Shown: positions 54,965 to 64,000 of the stretch, piece by piece
Layout: every line of letters starts with the position of its first letter
How positions within the stretch are numbered: position 1 is the first letter of the stretch
Assembly: GCF_018448925.1 (NCBI RefSeq)
Contig: NZ_RCWE01000002.1
Location: 124,001-188,000, forward strand
DNA: 64,000 nucleotides
Reading direction: 5' to 3'
DNA from: Photorhabdus akhurstii
Lineage (GTDB): Bacteria > Pseudomonadota > Gammaproteobacteria > Enterobacterales > Enterobacteriaceae
The notes under the pieces: generated by a model
The model's database searches: none
Told to the model about the DNA's origin: nothing
What the model saw: only the letters and a program-made list of their open reading frames with translations
Position numbers and translations under genes: made by a program

Positions 54965-57900
54965 TTAACCCTGTAATTCTCCCAATTTCTGCGCAATCTG
55001 CTGTTGAAAATATTCCGCACGAGTTAATAAAACGGCTAGTGTTTTCACATCACAATGTTCACTTTTTTCAATCCGCAGGCAGACGCGTATTCCTTGCTGA
55101 TATTGCGTCAGCGCAAAAGCGCCTTTCATACGATGGGCGTGATGTACAACTTTTTCATGACATTGCTGGTTTTCCTGTTGTTGCAATTCTGCAATATCTT
55201 CTGACATCCCTTGTTGTATAGCACTAAGTAATTGGCTTTCTACCGTCACATCTTGTTGAGCTAATGCTTGAATTTCATCGAATTTTAACGTTGCTTTGTC
55301 ATTGACTTGTCGGTAGTAACGGGTAATTTCTGCCAGCAATTTGCTTTGCACCAATGGTTTGGTTAATACACCATTCATTCCGGCTTCCAAACAACGAGCC
55401 TGTTCGGTAGAAAACGCGTTCGCTGTGCATCCCAGAATAATAAATGGCGGTAATTGCCGTAATCGTTCATGCTTTCTCAGCACCTGAGCCAGTTCGTAAC
55501 CGTTCATCACCGGCATCTGGCAATCTGTCAGCACGATATCGAAATAGCCCTCTTCTACCAGATTCATGGCCTGTTCGCCGCTTTCAGCAAGTGCAATACG
55601 ATGGCCCGATGACGCTAACTGTAATGACAACACCTGTAAATTGGCAGGGAGATCATCAACCACTAAAATATTCAAAGATTCATGAAGTTCCACCCCAATA
55701 TTTTCGGCTTGTTCGCTTATCGCTTCCTTTTCAATAACACTGCGCGTAAGCGGTAACACCACGGTAACTTGTGCGCCTCCACCGAACGCTCCAGTGATTT
55801 TCAAGCTGCCGCCCATTAATTCAACTAACTGTACTGAAATCGGTAATCCCAACCCTGTTCCAGTTTTACCGCCATTATGTTGCGTCACCTGTACATAGGG
55901 CAGCAAAACGGCTTCATACATGGTTTCCGGGATGCCGCAACCGGTATCGGCAACCACCAGCGTAATTTCATCTTGGTGACTTTCTGGAATAGGCTGATAG
56001 CTAGCGCTGATTTGCACACTGCCCTGTTCGGTAAATTTAATGGCATTGCCCAACAGGTTATTGATGATTTGGGTTACGCGTGTTGCGTCCAGTAGATGAT
56101 AATGTTCAGGCGGCAAATCAAACTGATAGGTGAAACACAGTTCTTTTTCCTTTGCTCGATGGTTAAACGTTGCCACACAATTTTCCAGAATCGCTTGCAG
56201 TGATTCCGGCTTGAGATTCAGCACCATTCGCCCGGATTCTATCTTGGAGAAATCCAGCACATCACCGATGATTCCTTGCAAGGATATTGCTGCCTGCCAG
56301 GCGATATGTAATGGCGTGGATGGCTGAGTTTGCTTTTTTACCTCCAGATCAAGAATGCCAATAATGGCTTGCAGCGGTGTTCGAATCTCATGGCTCATGT
56401 GGGCCAGAAAATCGGATTTCTCCAAGCTGGCGAGTTCCGCCTTATCACGCTCCTGACGTAGTTCTTGCGCCAGCAATTTACGTTCGGTCACATCAAACCA
56501 ACCACCAATGATTCCCTGAACAACGCCTTCAGTATTGCTATAACTTTCGAGCCATAAATAAACGTCTTTGTCCTGTCCCTGAATAACAATGTTGCGATCA
56601 GAGAAATGCACCGGCGCCCCTTCCAAGCAGCGTAGAAAGATTAGACTAATCTCTTGCTCATCGACCGGTTTTAAAAAGCATAGAGAAAAAAGACTGCGGC
56701 CAATCACCTCAGATCCGACAGCGCCCATTTCATGCCGGAAATAAAGGTTAGCCGCCGTGATGCACATGGTAGGATCGCAGACAAACATTGGCGTAGGCAT
56801 GTTATTAAAGAGTGTTTCCCAGTACGCCAGCAAATCTTGTAAGTTGCTCTCTGCGGTTTTACGTCGTCTGATTTGATGTGCAAGATAACTGCCCCAAAAG
56901 ATTGAACTTAACGCAATCACAAGTAACGCCCCTCCCCACAGCTTCACCCAAGGAGAGATTTTATTGTCATCATAAGGCGTGACGTTCGCCATAGATAACC
57001 ACTTCAACCGCAATACTCGCAGTTCATTTGGAGGCAGTGCGTCAATGCTTTTATTTAATATATCAACCAGTTGAGGATAGGCCGGTATGATGGCGTATTG
57101 CTCCGGTTGCAATGAGCCTTTAAAGAACTGAATAGAAATGTTGGCGCCGTAGCGGCTTGCTTGTAGGTAATCAGCACTGATCAGGCTATCAAAAGTTGCA
57201 TCTGCCGCTCCGGCCAGCACCATATCAATACCTTGTGTCACGCTGTCAACTTCGATGATGAAAATCTCTGGATACGGTTTTAAGAGTGATAAAAGTGCGT
57301 TACCGCGTTGAATCGCCACCCGATGGTGTTTAAGTTGTTCAAACTCATAAGGCGCATTACGCTCATTGCGGGTGATCATCACCCATTCCACGGTACCATA
57401 GGGATGACTGAAAGAGAGCCAACGGTTACGTTCGGGCGTGTTGAGCATGGAGGTCATTTGCGCTTCGCCATTTTCCAACAGCTTTTTAATGCCTACTGCG
57501 CCATCTGTTGGGATAAAATTAAAGGTGATACCGCTTTTTTCTCCCAGTAAACGTAAAATGTCCACATCCAGCCCAGTGATTTGACCGTTTTTGTCCAGAA
57601 AAGAATAAGGCGGTGCAGCGCGATTCAGCGCCACATTGACGACGGGATTTTTTTTAATCCAGGCTTTTTCCTGAGCTGAAAAGATTGCGGCGTCGTTATT
57701 GTTGCCCAACGCCAGCCCAGAAATCCAACGTTCATAAACTTTATTTCTGATAGCATGAGGAATGGATGTCAGAATCAGATTTACCGCTTCAACCATGCCA
57801 TCGCCGTTGTGACCGAGAAAATCATATCGCTCCCCGAGTGAAATATCCCGGCGGTAAGTCAATCCGGTAAATGGGCGAAAAGCTAGCAAATAGGCAATCT

Positions 57901-58576
57901 GGCTTTGCCCATCCAGATAGGCATCCATTTCGCCATCCACAACGGCCTGTATCCCCTGCTGCTGATTTTTCGCCACCACGATTCGACGGTAATGTTGACG
58001 TAATTGTTTGATAACACCCGGATCACTACCTGGCGCCGCTATAATATTCATTTTGGCAAATGGCATATTCACTTGTTCTTTGCGCATAATCAGAGCAAGT
58101 GGTTGTACCAGAATAGGGTAAGTATCATTTGCTCCATTTCCTGATTGTGATGAGGCGGAATTCGATAACAGTTGGATATCTCCACGTTGCAATGCTTTAT
58201 ACGCTGATTCCCAGTTGCCAAACAGCCGTACTTCCACCGGCCTTTTTAGCACGGTTTCAATCAAGCGCAGATAATCCGCATAGATCCCTTCCAACTTACC
58301 GTCCCAACGATGGATCACCAATGGCGCGCCGATACAGCAGAGAATGCCGACTTTTAATGTTGGAAAGCGTGGAGGAAAAATTCCATATTCTTTGACAGGA
58401 AAAGGCAGAAATTCCTGTGATTCTTGCGTGATATTTGAATAAAACTCCACCGGTAGTCCATTGGCGGGCAACTCTTGCGCGTTGCGATATTCAAACAGGT
58501 TGAGACTCCAGCCAGATAGCGGTAACAGCAATACCAATAGGGCAAACCATCGCCATTCTTTGCGCCGGCACTTCAT
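54965..58576 (-). CDS. evgS: EvgS-like hybrid sensor histidine kinase
   Basis: A 1203-residue unorthodox kinase, close to the 1197 of EvgS. A signal/anchor opens it (WRWFALLVLLLPLSGWSL). Two periplasmic solute-binding domains follow (LKVGILCCIGAPLVIH; later VVNVALNRAAPPYSFLDKNG), a membrane segment (LWGGALLVIALSSIFWGSYL), a PAS domain, then HisKA with LAHMSHEIRTPLQ, HATPase with LLGNAIKFTEQG and TGTGLGLPISVQL, a receiver (IVLTDCQMPVMNGYELA) and an Hpt domain with VHHAHRMKGAFA. All phosphorelay residues are present. It starts 3 bases after the response regulator gene. The signal is unknown; EvgS itself senses acid and other stresses. Confidence 0.93.
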   Translation of the reverse strand: MKCRRKEWRWFALLVLLLPLSGWSLNLFEYRNAQELPANGLPVEFYSNITQESQEFLPFPVKEYGIFPPRFPTLKVGILCCIGAPLVIHRWDGKLEGIYADYLRLIETVLKRPVEVRLFGNWESAYKALQRGDIQLLSNSASSQSGNGANDTYPILVQPLALIMRKEQVNMPFAKMNIIAAPGSDPGVIKQLRQHYRRIVVAKNQQQGIQAVVDGEMDAYLDGQSQIAYLLAFRPFTGLTYRRDISLGERYDFLGHNGDGMVEAVNLILTSIPHAIRNKVYERWISGLALGNNNDAAIFSAQEKAWIKKNPVVNVALNRAAPPYSFLDKNGQITGLDVDILRLLGEKSGITFNFIPTDGAVGIKKLLENGEAQMTSMLNTPERNRWLSFSHPYGTVEWVMITRNERNAPYEFEQLKHHRVAIQRGNALLSLLKPYPEIFIIEVDSVTQGIDMVLAGAADATFDSLISADYLQASRYGANISIQFFKGSLQPEQYAIIPAYPQLVDILNKSIDALPPNELRVLRLKWLSMANVTPYDDNKISPWVKLWGGALLVIALSSIFWGSYLAHQIRRRKTAESNLQDLLAYWETLFNNMPTPMFVCDPTMCITAANLYFRHEMGAVGSEVIGRSLFSLCFLKPVDEQEISLIFLRCLEGAPVHFSDRNIVIQGQDKDVYLWLESYSNTEGVVQGIIGGWFDVTERKLLAQELRQERDKAELASLEKSDFLAHMSHEIRTPLQAIIGILDLEVKKQTQPSTPLHIAWQAAISLQGIIGDVLDFSKIESGRMVLNLKPESLQAILENCVATFNHRAKEKELCFTYQFDLPPEHYHLLDATRVTQIINNLLGNAIKFTEQGSVQISASYQPIPESHQDEITLVVADTGCGIPETMYEAVLLPYVQVTQHNGGKTGTGLGLPISVQLVELMGGSLKITGAFGGGAQVTVVLPLTRSVIEKEAISEQAENIGVELHESLNILVVDDLPANLQVLSLQLASSGHRIALAESGEQAMNLVEEGYFDIVLTDCQMPVMNGYELAQVLRKHERLRQLPPFIILGCTANAFSTEQARCLEAGMNGVLTKPLVQSKLLAEITRYYRQVNDKATLKFDEIQALAQQDVTVESQLLSAIQQGMSEDIAELQQQENQQCHEKVVHHAHRMKGAFALTQYQQGIRVCLRIEKSEHCDVKTLAVLLTRAEYFQQQIAQKLGELQG

Positions 58577-58579
58577 CGC

Positions 58580-59206
58580 TTACAGCCCCAGCCCAATCTG
58601 ATGCAAATAATTATAAAGTGCTGCTTCACTGTCTAATCCGAGCTTTTTCATCGCGCTGATTTTTTGTGCGCTGATAGTCTGCTTAGTACGGTATAAACGT
58701 GCAGCGATATCATTCACACTCAATCCTTGCCCCAACAATTTAATCACTTCCAATTCTTTGCTGGTTAGCGTTTTTACAACCTCTTCGTCCGGTGATTCGA
58801 GAAATTGTTCACTTAAATAGGGTTTATCACGCCCGGTTGTACTGTATAACCCTTTGACCAGCTCATGAGATAAGCTGTTTTTGTTCAGAATCGCTTTTAC
58901 TCTGTAATCAATCAATGAAGCAATGATTTTCCGGTCGCTGATCATGGTGATGACCACAATAGGCAGATTTGGATACTGTTCCCGTATCCGGCTAATCATC
59001 CTCAGACCGTCAATCTGGTTATGACCCGGCATAATGAAATCCGTAATCAGCATATCCGCTTCTTTTTCTTCCAGCAGAGAGAAGAGCGTGGCGACATCAT
59101 GGGCTTCCCCCACAATTTGGTAATTCTCCGGCAATGTTGCCAGTATCGTGCGTAGTCCTAATAAAAATACCGGATGATCATCGGCAATAATGACTCGTCT
59201 GGGCAT
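58580..59206 (-). CDS. evgA: EvgA/BvgA-like LuxR-type response regulator
   Basis: A 208-residue NarL/FixJ-family protein. RRVIIADDHPVFLLGLRTIL and MLITDFIMPGH carry the acidic pocket and phosphoacceptor Asp, VKAILNKNS the Lys. LTSKELEVIKLLGQGLSVND with AARLYRTKQTISAQKISAMK is the LuxR helix-turn-helix. It is the cognate partner of the hybrid kinase, 3 bases before it. Its own targets are not visible here; in relatives they include stress and virulence genes. Confidence 0.93.
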   Translation of the reverse strand: MPRRVIIADDHPVFLLGLRTILATLPENYQIVGEAHDVATLFSLLEEKEADMLITDFIMPGHNQIDGLRMISRIREQYPNLPIVVITMISDRKIIASLIDYRVKAILNKNSLSHELVKGLYSTTGRDKPYLSEQFLESPDEEVVKTLTSKELEVIKLLGQGLSVNDIAARLYRTKQTISAQKISAMKKLGLDSEAALYNYLHQIGLGL

Positions 59207-59222
59207 GAGTTATTTCTCCAGA

Positions 59223-60470
59223 TTATTTACTTTTTATATTTACTATTTCACGTATCGTTCCTTCAATAAAACCGGCATCTTCTCCCACATGGACGATTAA
59301 GGCGATAATGACTAGGTTAAATTCACCTTTGCCATCGGCAATCCGAACTTTTAGTGTTTGCGGTATTTGCGAGACGGAATTTTTAAGCTGTTCGATTTTA
59401 TGCCGATCTTCCTGATGTACCCAAGCCATCAATTGCGACCAAGAGGCAGGTGCTTTTCCGCACCGCATCCAGGCAGAGCCATTATGATGCCAGTACAGAT
59501 GCCCGTTGGCGCTTAACCGAAAGCAATTAACCTGTTCTTGATCTAGCATGGCTCTCATTAACAGAAGACGCGCTTTACGCTGATGTAATGCATTGATTAT
59601 ATTAGATAAATAGCTACAGTATAACAATGCAGGCAAGGTCAATGCTGTGCTGTACCAAGCCGCTATCTGAACATTTTGTTGGAGATTGGTTAACGGGGAT
59701 GAGAATGGCCCAAGACCAAAAATGGTGGCACTGATGATCTCCACCGTACACAGGGATAAAAAGCTGCTTAATACCAGCAAATTACCGCTTAATGCTAGCA
59801 GCATCGGCAAACTAAAAGAAAACAGCAGTGCGATCCCTTGCCAGTGTATTTGTCCGGCTTCCGGTGGCGGACTGATGAACAAGGCTGTCATGGCAAATAG
59901 GGCTGCCAGCCATAAACCGTAGATTTTCCAGTTCTCAACCCTATTTTTCTCATAGGTGATACAGGAGATAACAAACAGCGTAAATGGCAGATAACTCAAC
60001 ACTGAGCCTACGACAATCGGTAATGAAACCGATATGTCGGTAGGATAACCAGAGAGATGAAGTATCCACTTTGCGGTAAATCGCTCAATGATGCCACTTA
60101 ACGAACAGAGTACGGTCAGGCTAATGATCTCCCTTGCCCGTTTCGGCGCCCGCATGACACCGTAAAAAAACTGCCAGATCAGCGCTGTTACCACCAGCAT
60201 CATCACATTGATACAGGAAAAGATCAGCGATACGTTTACCGGTCTTCCATACCACTGACTGGCGGTCAGTGCAATCAAGGCACCCGTTATTAACCAGACA
60301 GGCCAATACCGTGGCGCCCTGGCGCAAAATATGCCTTGTAACAAGCCTGCCGGAAACCACACCAGTGATGACAGACTCCATACATCCCGTACCTGTAGGC
60401 TTAACAGTGCCAGCGCGAAATTGACCAATGTAAAAATAAACCAGAAGATCACTATCTTTTTCATTCTCAT
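59223..60470 (-). CDS. MASE1-domain membrane protein with PAS-like C-terminal part
   Basis: The start at 60470 gives 415 residues. About eight hydrophobic segments form a MASE1 sensor (VWSLSSLVWFPAGLLQGIFC is the family signature). The last 130 residues look like a PAS domain (CFRLSANGHLYWHHNGSAWM then MRCGKAPASWSQLMAWVHQE), with no GGDEF, EAL or kinase after it. It lies 16 bases before the response regulator and is thus first in a three-gene operon. It may serve as an extra input or regulator for the EvgAS relay; this is inference. The truncated layout, MASE1-PAS only, is uncommon. Confidence 0.8.
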   Translation of the reverse strand: MRMKKIVIFWFIFTLVNFALALLSLQVRDVWSLSSLVWFPAGLLQGIFCARAPRYWPVWLITGALIALTASQWYGRPVNVSLIFSCINVMMLVVTALIWQFFYGVMRAPKRAREIISLTVLCSLSGIIERFTAKWILHLSGYPTDISVSLPIVVGSVLSYLPFTLFVISCITYEKNRVENWKIYGLWLAALFAMTALFISPPPEAGQIHWQGIALLFSFSLPMLLALSGNLLVLSSFLSLCTVEIISATIFGLGPFSSPLTNLQQNVQIAAWYSTALTLPALLYCSYLSNIINALHQRKARLLLMRAMLDQEQVNCFRLSANGHLYWHHNGSAWMRCGKAPASWSQLMAWVHQEDRHKIEQLKNSVSQIPQTLKVRIADGKGEFNLVIIALIVHVGEDAGFIEGTIREIVNIKSK

Positions 60471-60541
60471 CGGGATCTTATTCCGTAACACTGATGTTAC
60501 ATTTGTAAGATAATAATAGCAGAGATAAGCGTTTACTACCC

Positions 60542-63124
60542 TTAGTTGATAATATTTGGTTGTGATAGTTTATTTTTGTCTGATCGTAACTGTATCTGAC
60601 CTTCGGCAACATCCATCCAGACATCTTCATTGACTGGCGTATCGCCGAGCAACAATTGATCTGATAATAACGGCAGGACGAACTGAGTTAACAGATTATC
60701 AATTTCACGGGCGCCGCTCTCCGCTATCCGGCATCCTTCGGCGATAAAATCCACCAGCGTATCGCTATAGTGCAATTTACATTGAGTTGATTGACGATAG
60801 CGCACGACAACTTTATTCAGTTTATGGCGCACAATGGCATGCAGAACTTCGCCATGTACCGGCAGATAAGGGATAACCTGCAAACGACCTAAAAATGCTG
60901 GCGTAAAAATACGTTGCAGTTCTGGTCGGATAATTTCCTGAATGTCTTCCAGGTTAGCCGGGCGATTCTCTCCCTGCTCTTTTACCCCATGCATTGCTGC
61001 ACGCATCACCAAATCTGATGCCGCATTGGTAGTCAAGATGATCAGCGTATTGCGAAAGTTAATCTGTTGCCCCTCGGCATCTTCCATCATGCCTTTATCG
61101 AATACTTGAAAGAACAACTCCAGCACATCGGGGTGAGCCTTCTCCACTTCATCAAGTAGCACTACGCTGTAAGGTTGACGCCGAACTGCTTCGGTCAATA
61201 TACCACCTTGTCCATAACCGACGTAGCCCGGAGGAGAACCTTTCAAGCCGGAAACCGAATGGGCTTCCTGATATTCCGACATGTTAATCGTGATCAGATG
61301 ATGTTCACCGCCATACAATTCATGGGCCAGTGCTAAAGCGGTCTCGGTTTTCCCCACACCGGAAGGACCTGCGAGCATAAATACTCCGGTAGGTTTAACC
61401 GGATCGGCCAGTTGTGCTTTAGCGATCCGAATTTGACGCGCTATCTGGTTGAGCGCATGATCTTGCCCCATGACCCGTTGGCCGAGGCGGGTTTCTAACT
61501 GACGCAACACATTACGCTCATTTTCCACCATCCGGCCAAGGGGTATCCCTGTCCAGCCGGCAACAATGTCTGCGACACAGGCGGCATCAACACAATCAAA
61601 GACATAAGCGTGCTGATGGTGGCGTTGATGCAATTCTGCCCGTAGCACAGGCAACCGTTCGTCATGCTCTTCACAAGCGAGGATGTCATTGACCAACTGA
61701 CGTTGAGCGTGATATTCCGGCAAAATTTCTGCTAGTGATGCTTGTAATTCAGCCTGACGCTGCGCCAATTTCTGTAGCTGGGCTTCATGACCACCTTCAC
61801 GTAACAATGCTTCCTGTTCGGTAGCAATGTTTGTCAACATAGCACGCAGATCTTCAATCGGCGCTGGTTCATCCGTCTGTGAAACTGCAACGCGGGCGCA
61901 GGCGCTATCTAACAGGCTAACCGATTTATCCGGTAACTGACGTCCAGTGATATAACGGTTGGCTAATGTAACCGCTTCCGCGACCGCTTCTGCAAGTACT
62001 TTGACGCCATGATGTTTTTCCATTGCGGGCGTCATGGCGCGTAACATGGCGATTGCCAGCTCTAACGAAGGCTCTTCAACTTTGATCACTTGGAAACGAC
62101 GTGCTAACGCCGCGTCTTTTTCAAAGTATTTCTTATATTCAGACCAGGTGGTTGCCGCAATTGCCCGTAATTCACCTCGTGCCAACGCAGGTTTCAACAG
62201 ATTAGCTGCATCGTTTTGTCCGGCTTGGCCGCCTGCGCCGATTAGCGTATGCGCTTCATCGATAAACAAAATCACCGGTGTAGGATACTTTTTCACCTCA
62301 TCCAATAATTTTTGCAAACGGCTTTCAAACTCGCCTTTTACGCTGGCGCCCGCTTGTAACAGCCCCAGATCCAGCGTAAATAATTCAGCCTGTGCCAAAA
62401 CTTTCGGCACACGCCCCCCAACGATTCGTTGGGCAAGTCCTTCAATCAGCGCAGTTTTGCCGACGCCCGCTTCACCGGTTAACAGCGGGTTGTTTTGGCG
62501 ACGACGTAACAGAACATCAATTAATTGACGGATCTCCCGCTCACGTCCTAAAACCGGGTCTAGTTTGTGATCACGCGCTGCCTGTGTCAGGTGATGTGTG
62601 TATTGTGCCAGTGCGGATTGAGTGTTATCCCCGACGGGCGTCGTAATTTGTTGTGGTTCCGTATGTGTCTGTGTACGCAACCACTGTTCTATTCCCTCGG
62701 TGTTACCCTGTAACGCTTGTTGTAGTTCTGAGGTAAGCGAATGGTGTAGTGACGGATTCATGATCAGTGCCACAATCAGTGCCTGAGCGGTAATCTGTGA
62801 TGCACCCCAGTGAGTACTGGTATACATCCAGGTCTGTTCTACCCACTCAGTGAGGTTGGTAGCCAGTACCGGCGGACGATGATTACCACTACGTAATAGC
62901 GTCAGTGACCGTTGGCAGGCATTGAGCAACGTCATGGCATCAATACCACCGTGGCGACACACTTGTTCTATCGTCGGAAGCTGTTTTTCAAACAAAGCCA
63001 ATAATAGATGTTCAATTTCCACTTCATGATGGGTGCGCCGTACTGCCAGATTCGCGGCTTCATCAAGGCACTGACGCGCTTCTGCCGTTAATTTACTGAC
63101 GATCTGTTTAAGATAATTACTCAC
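60542..63124 (-). CDS. tssH: Type VI secretion ATPase TssH (ClpV)
   Basis: An 860-residue AAA+ protein. The N-terminal repeat domain (TAEARQCLDEAANLAVRRTH) would bind the TssC sheath. NPLLTGEAGVGKTALIEGLA is the first Walker A, LFIDEAHTLIGAGGQAGQND the first Walker B and ClpV-type insertion, LAGPSGVGKTETALALAHEL the second Walker A. The D2 domain has SVVLLDEVEKAHPDVLELF. GGQAGQNDAANLLKPALARG is typical of ClpV over ClpB. It disassembles the contracted sheath for reuse. It overlaps the upstream gene by 8 bases. Other T6SS genes lie beyond the right edge. Confidence 0.96.
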   Translation of the reverse strand: MSNYLKQIVSKLTAEARQCLDEAANLAVRRTHHEVEIEHLLLALFEKQLPTIEQVCRHGGIDAMTLLNACQRSLTLLRSGNHRPPVLATNLTEWVEQTWMYTSTHWGASQITAQALIVALIMNPSLHHSLTSELQQALQGNTEGIEQWLRTQTHTEPQQITTPVGDNTQSALAQYTHHLTQAARDHKLDPVLGREREIRQLIDVLLRRRQNNPLLTGEAGVGKTALIEGLAQRIVGGRVPKVLAQAELFTLDLGLLQAGASVKGEFESRLQKLLDEVKKYPTPVILFIDEAHTLIGAGGQAGQNDAANLLKPALARGELRAIAATTWSEYKKYFEKDAALARRFQVIKVEEPSLELAIAMLRAMTPAMEKHHGVKVLAEAVAEAVTLANRYITGRQLPDKSVSLLDSACARVAVSQTDEPAPIEDLRAMLTNIATEQEALLREGGHEAQLQKLAQRQAELQASLAEILPEYHAQRQLVNDILACEEHDERLPVLRAELHQRHHQHAYVFDCVDAACVADIVAGWTGIPLGRMVENERNVLRQLETRLGQRVMGQDHALNQIARQIRIAKAQLADPVKPTGVFMLAGPSGVGKTETALALAHELYGGEHHLITINMSEYQEAHSVSGLKGSPPGYVGYGQGGILTEAVRRQPYSVVLLDEVEKAHPDVLELFFQVFDKGMMEDAEGQQINFRNTLIILTTNAASDLVMRAAMHGVKEQGENRPANLEDIQEIIRPELQRIFTPAFLGRLQVIPYLPVHGEVLHAIVRHKLNKVVVRYRQSTQCKLHYSDTLVDFIAEGCRIAESGAREIDNLLTQFVLPLLSDQLLLGDTPVNEDVWMDVAEGQIQLRSDKNKLSQPNIIN

Positions 63125-64000
63125 TTTTAGGTTTCCTTAATTCGTTCCAATGGGTGGTGATCTGTGATGGCAAAGTAGAGAGAGTTCCTTTTGCCACTGT
63201 TGGCTCACTTAGATTTAACAACTGGCTATCCAGTCGGCTGCGTTGTTCCAATAACGCCGTTTGTTGCTGCTGATGTTGCTGCCACTGTTGATACAGTGTT
63301 GAAGCAGCTTTGCTTCCGCTGATTTGATAGCGCACAGTAATGTTATTGATACCCAGTGCACTTAATTCATCACGCCGCTGTGGAAACGCTTGTGCTGCCA
63401 GTGTCAGTTCACCGCGGGAAAAAGCGTGCATAAATTGCAACAAACCATCGGGGCCTACGTAACTTTTGCTTAATGTAAAGCGGGGAAAATAGACATCAAC
63501 TTGTACTTTACCGCATGTGCCGGGGCTCCAATGCAGTGTCATGCTGTCATTGAAATTCATACTTTTAAGCTGCTGTACGCCATCATCACAACTCAACGTC
63601 ACTGAACTGCCCACTGGCAATACTTTTGCCCCTTGGTTAGCGGTCGCCGGCTGACTGACAATCGTGACTTCCGCCGATGGCTTCTGTTCTTGCTTCGGTT
63701 CCTGTTGTGCCGTCGCCAGTTGTTGCTCGCTTTCCAGTAAGGCGAGTTTCTCTTGCAGGCGACGACGAATATCCGATGTCGCTGAAAGTAGGTCATTCGG
63801 TTGGATTAGGTTATTAATATAGAAAATGAAATCATCGTTAAACGGAAAGAGCACATCTTCCATTTCCTGACGCTTAATCCCTTCGGGGCGAATATCCAGC
63901 GCATACTCTGCGGTATCCCGTACAAATGCGTTGCTGTATTCATACAAACGCGCATTCAATTCCCGGCCATCAAACAGTTCCTGTCTGCTCAATTTTTCCA
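63117..64000 (-). CDS. C-terminal part of TssM/IcmF (VasK-like) type VI secretion protein (5' end outside window)
   Basis: The frame is open to the right edge, so only the last 294 residues are seen. The segment with SSVTLSCDDGVQQLKSMNFN, the LHWSPGTCGKVQVDVYF strand and SYVGPDGLLQFMHAFSRGEL with LGINNITVRYQISGS matches the C-terminal domain of the IcmF/TssM family. TssM is the inner-membrane anchor whose periplasmic end meets TssJ. Coupling to tssH by an 8-base overlap agrees. A VasL-type protein is a less likely alternative. Confidence 0.7.
   Translation of the reverse strand, partial: EKLSRQELFDGRELNARLYEYSNAFVRDTAEYALDIRPEGIKRQEMEDVLFPFNDDFIFYINNLIQPNDLLSATSDIRRRLQEKLALLESEQQLATAQQEPKQEQKPSAEVTIVSQPATANQGAKVLPVGSSVTLSCDDGVQQLKSMNFNDSMTLHWSPGTCGKVQVDVYFPRFTLSKSYVGPDGLLQFMHAFSRGELTLAAQAFPQRRDELSALGINNITVRYQISGSKAASTLYQQWQQHQQQQTALLEQRSRLDSQLLNLSEPTVAKGTLSTLPSQITTHWNELRKPKSE

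Overview
The window is enterobacterial DNA of moderate to low GC. It most resembles Photorhabdus/Xenorhabdus (Morganellaceae). The evidence is a chitinase of the kind found with insecticidal toxin complexes, a short interspersed palindromic element typical of that group (49373-49501, half copy at 43382-43428), a xylR/xylA pair, a mannitol operon, many toxin-antitoxin relics and a type VI secretion locus at the right edge. The genus is an inference from protein and repeat resemblance; no search was run.

Layout. 1-6.2 kb: 3' part of a chitinase, an FAD monooxygenase, a methyltransferase, an AHL-lactonase-type hydrolase and one unknown gene. 6.4-16.9 kb: a P1-family peptidase beside a complete hydroxyproline catabolic cluster (epimerase, three-part D-hydroxyproline dehydrogenase, deaminase, semialdehyde dehydrogenase, permease, PAS-AraC regulator). 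17-18.4 kb: carbonic anhydrase and a secreted cupin. 18.5-21.8 kb: a plasmid-like patch with intact parDE, phd followed by a 13-codon doc stub, an OhrR-type regulator with a secreted esterase, and a 38-bp match to ColE1/pMB1 origin-flanking sequence. 22.1-25.9 kb: mtlADR with CRP-like sites. 26.4-27.9 kb: a tandem duplication of a small secreted two-cysteine protein together with its promoter, leader and terminator. 28-33.5 kb: DUF4184 membrane protein, secreted P1 peptidase, cytidine deaminase, beta-alanine:pyruvate-type aminotransferase and two little-known genes. 34.1-37.6 kb: a three-module molybdopterin oxidoreductase/FAD reductase/ferredoxin fusion. 37.8-44.9 kb: EndoH-like glycosidase, orphan StbD-type antitoxin, esterase, Old Yellow Enzyme, LysR, a toxin-antitoxin scar and PhzF. 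45.2-50.8 kb: GH30 and GH1 (6-phospho-beta-glucosidase), xylR and xylA. 51.3-54.8 kb: a diphtheria-toxin/ExoA-like ADP-ribosyltransferase domain protein, VOC protein, yefM-yoeB, a gene fragment, a lipoprotein and a second toxin-antitoxin scar (ccdA, truncated ccdB, DUF1778 fragment). 55-60.5 kb: MASE1 protein-EvgA-EvgS operon. 60.5-64 kb: TssH (ClpV) and the C-terminus of TssM.

The most notable signals are: the stand-alone 182-residue ADP-ribosyltransferase with an H-Y-W-E signature close to exotoxin A; two places where convergent toxin-antitoxin modules keep antitoxin sequence while the toxins between them are lost or cut to stubs; and the duplicated small secreted protein with an unusually well conserved leader of about 175 nt. 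Functions come from visible motifs and remembered family features; base-level statements (stops, overlaps, repeats) are read directly.
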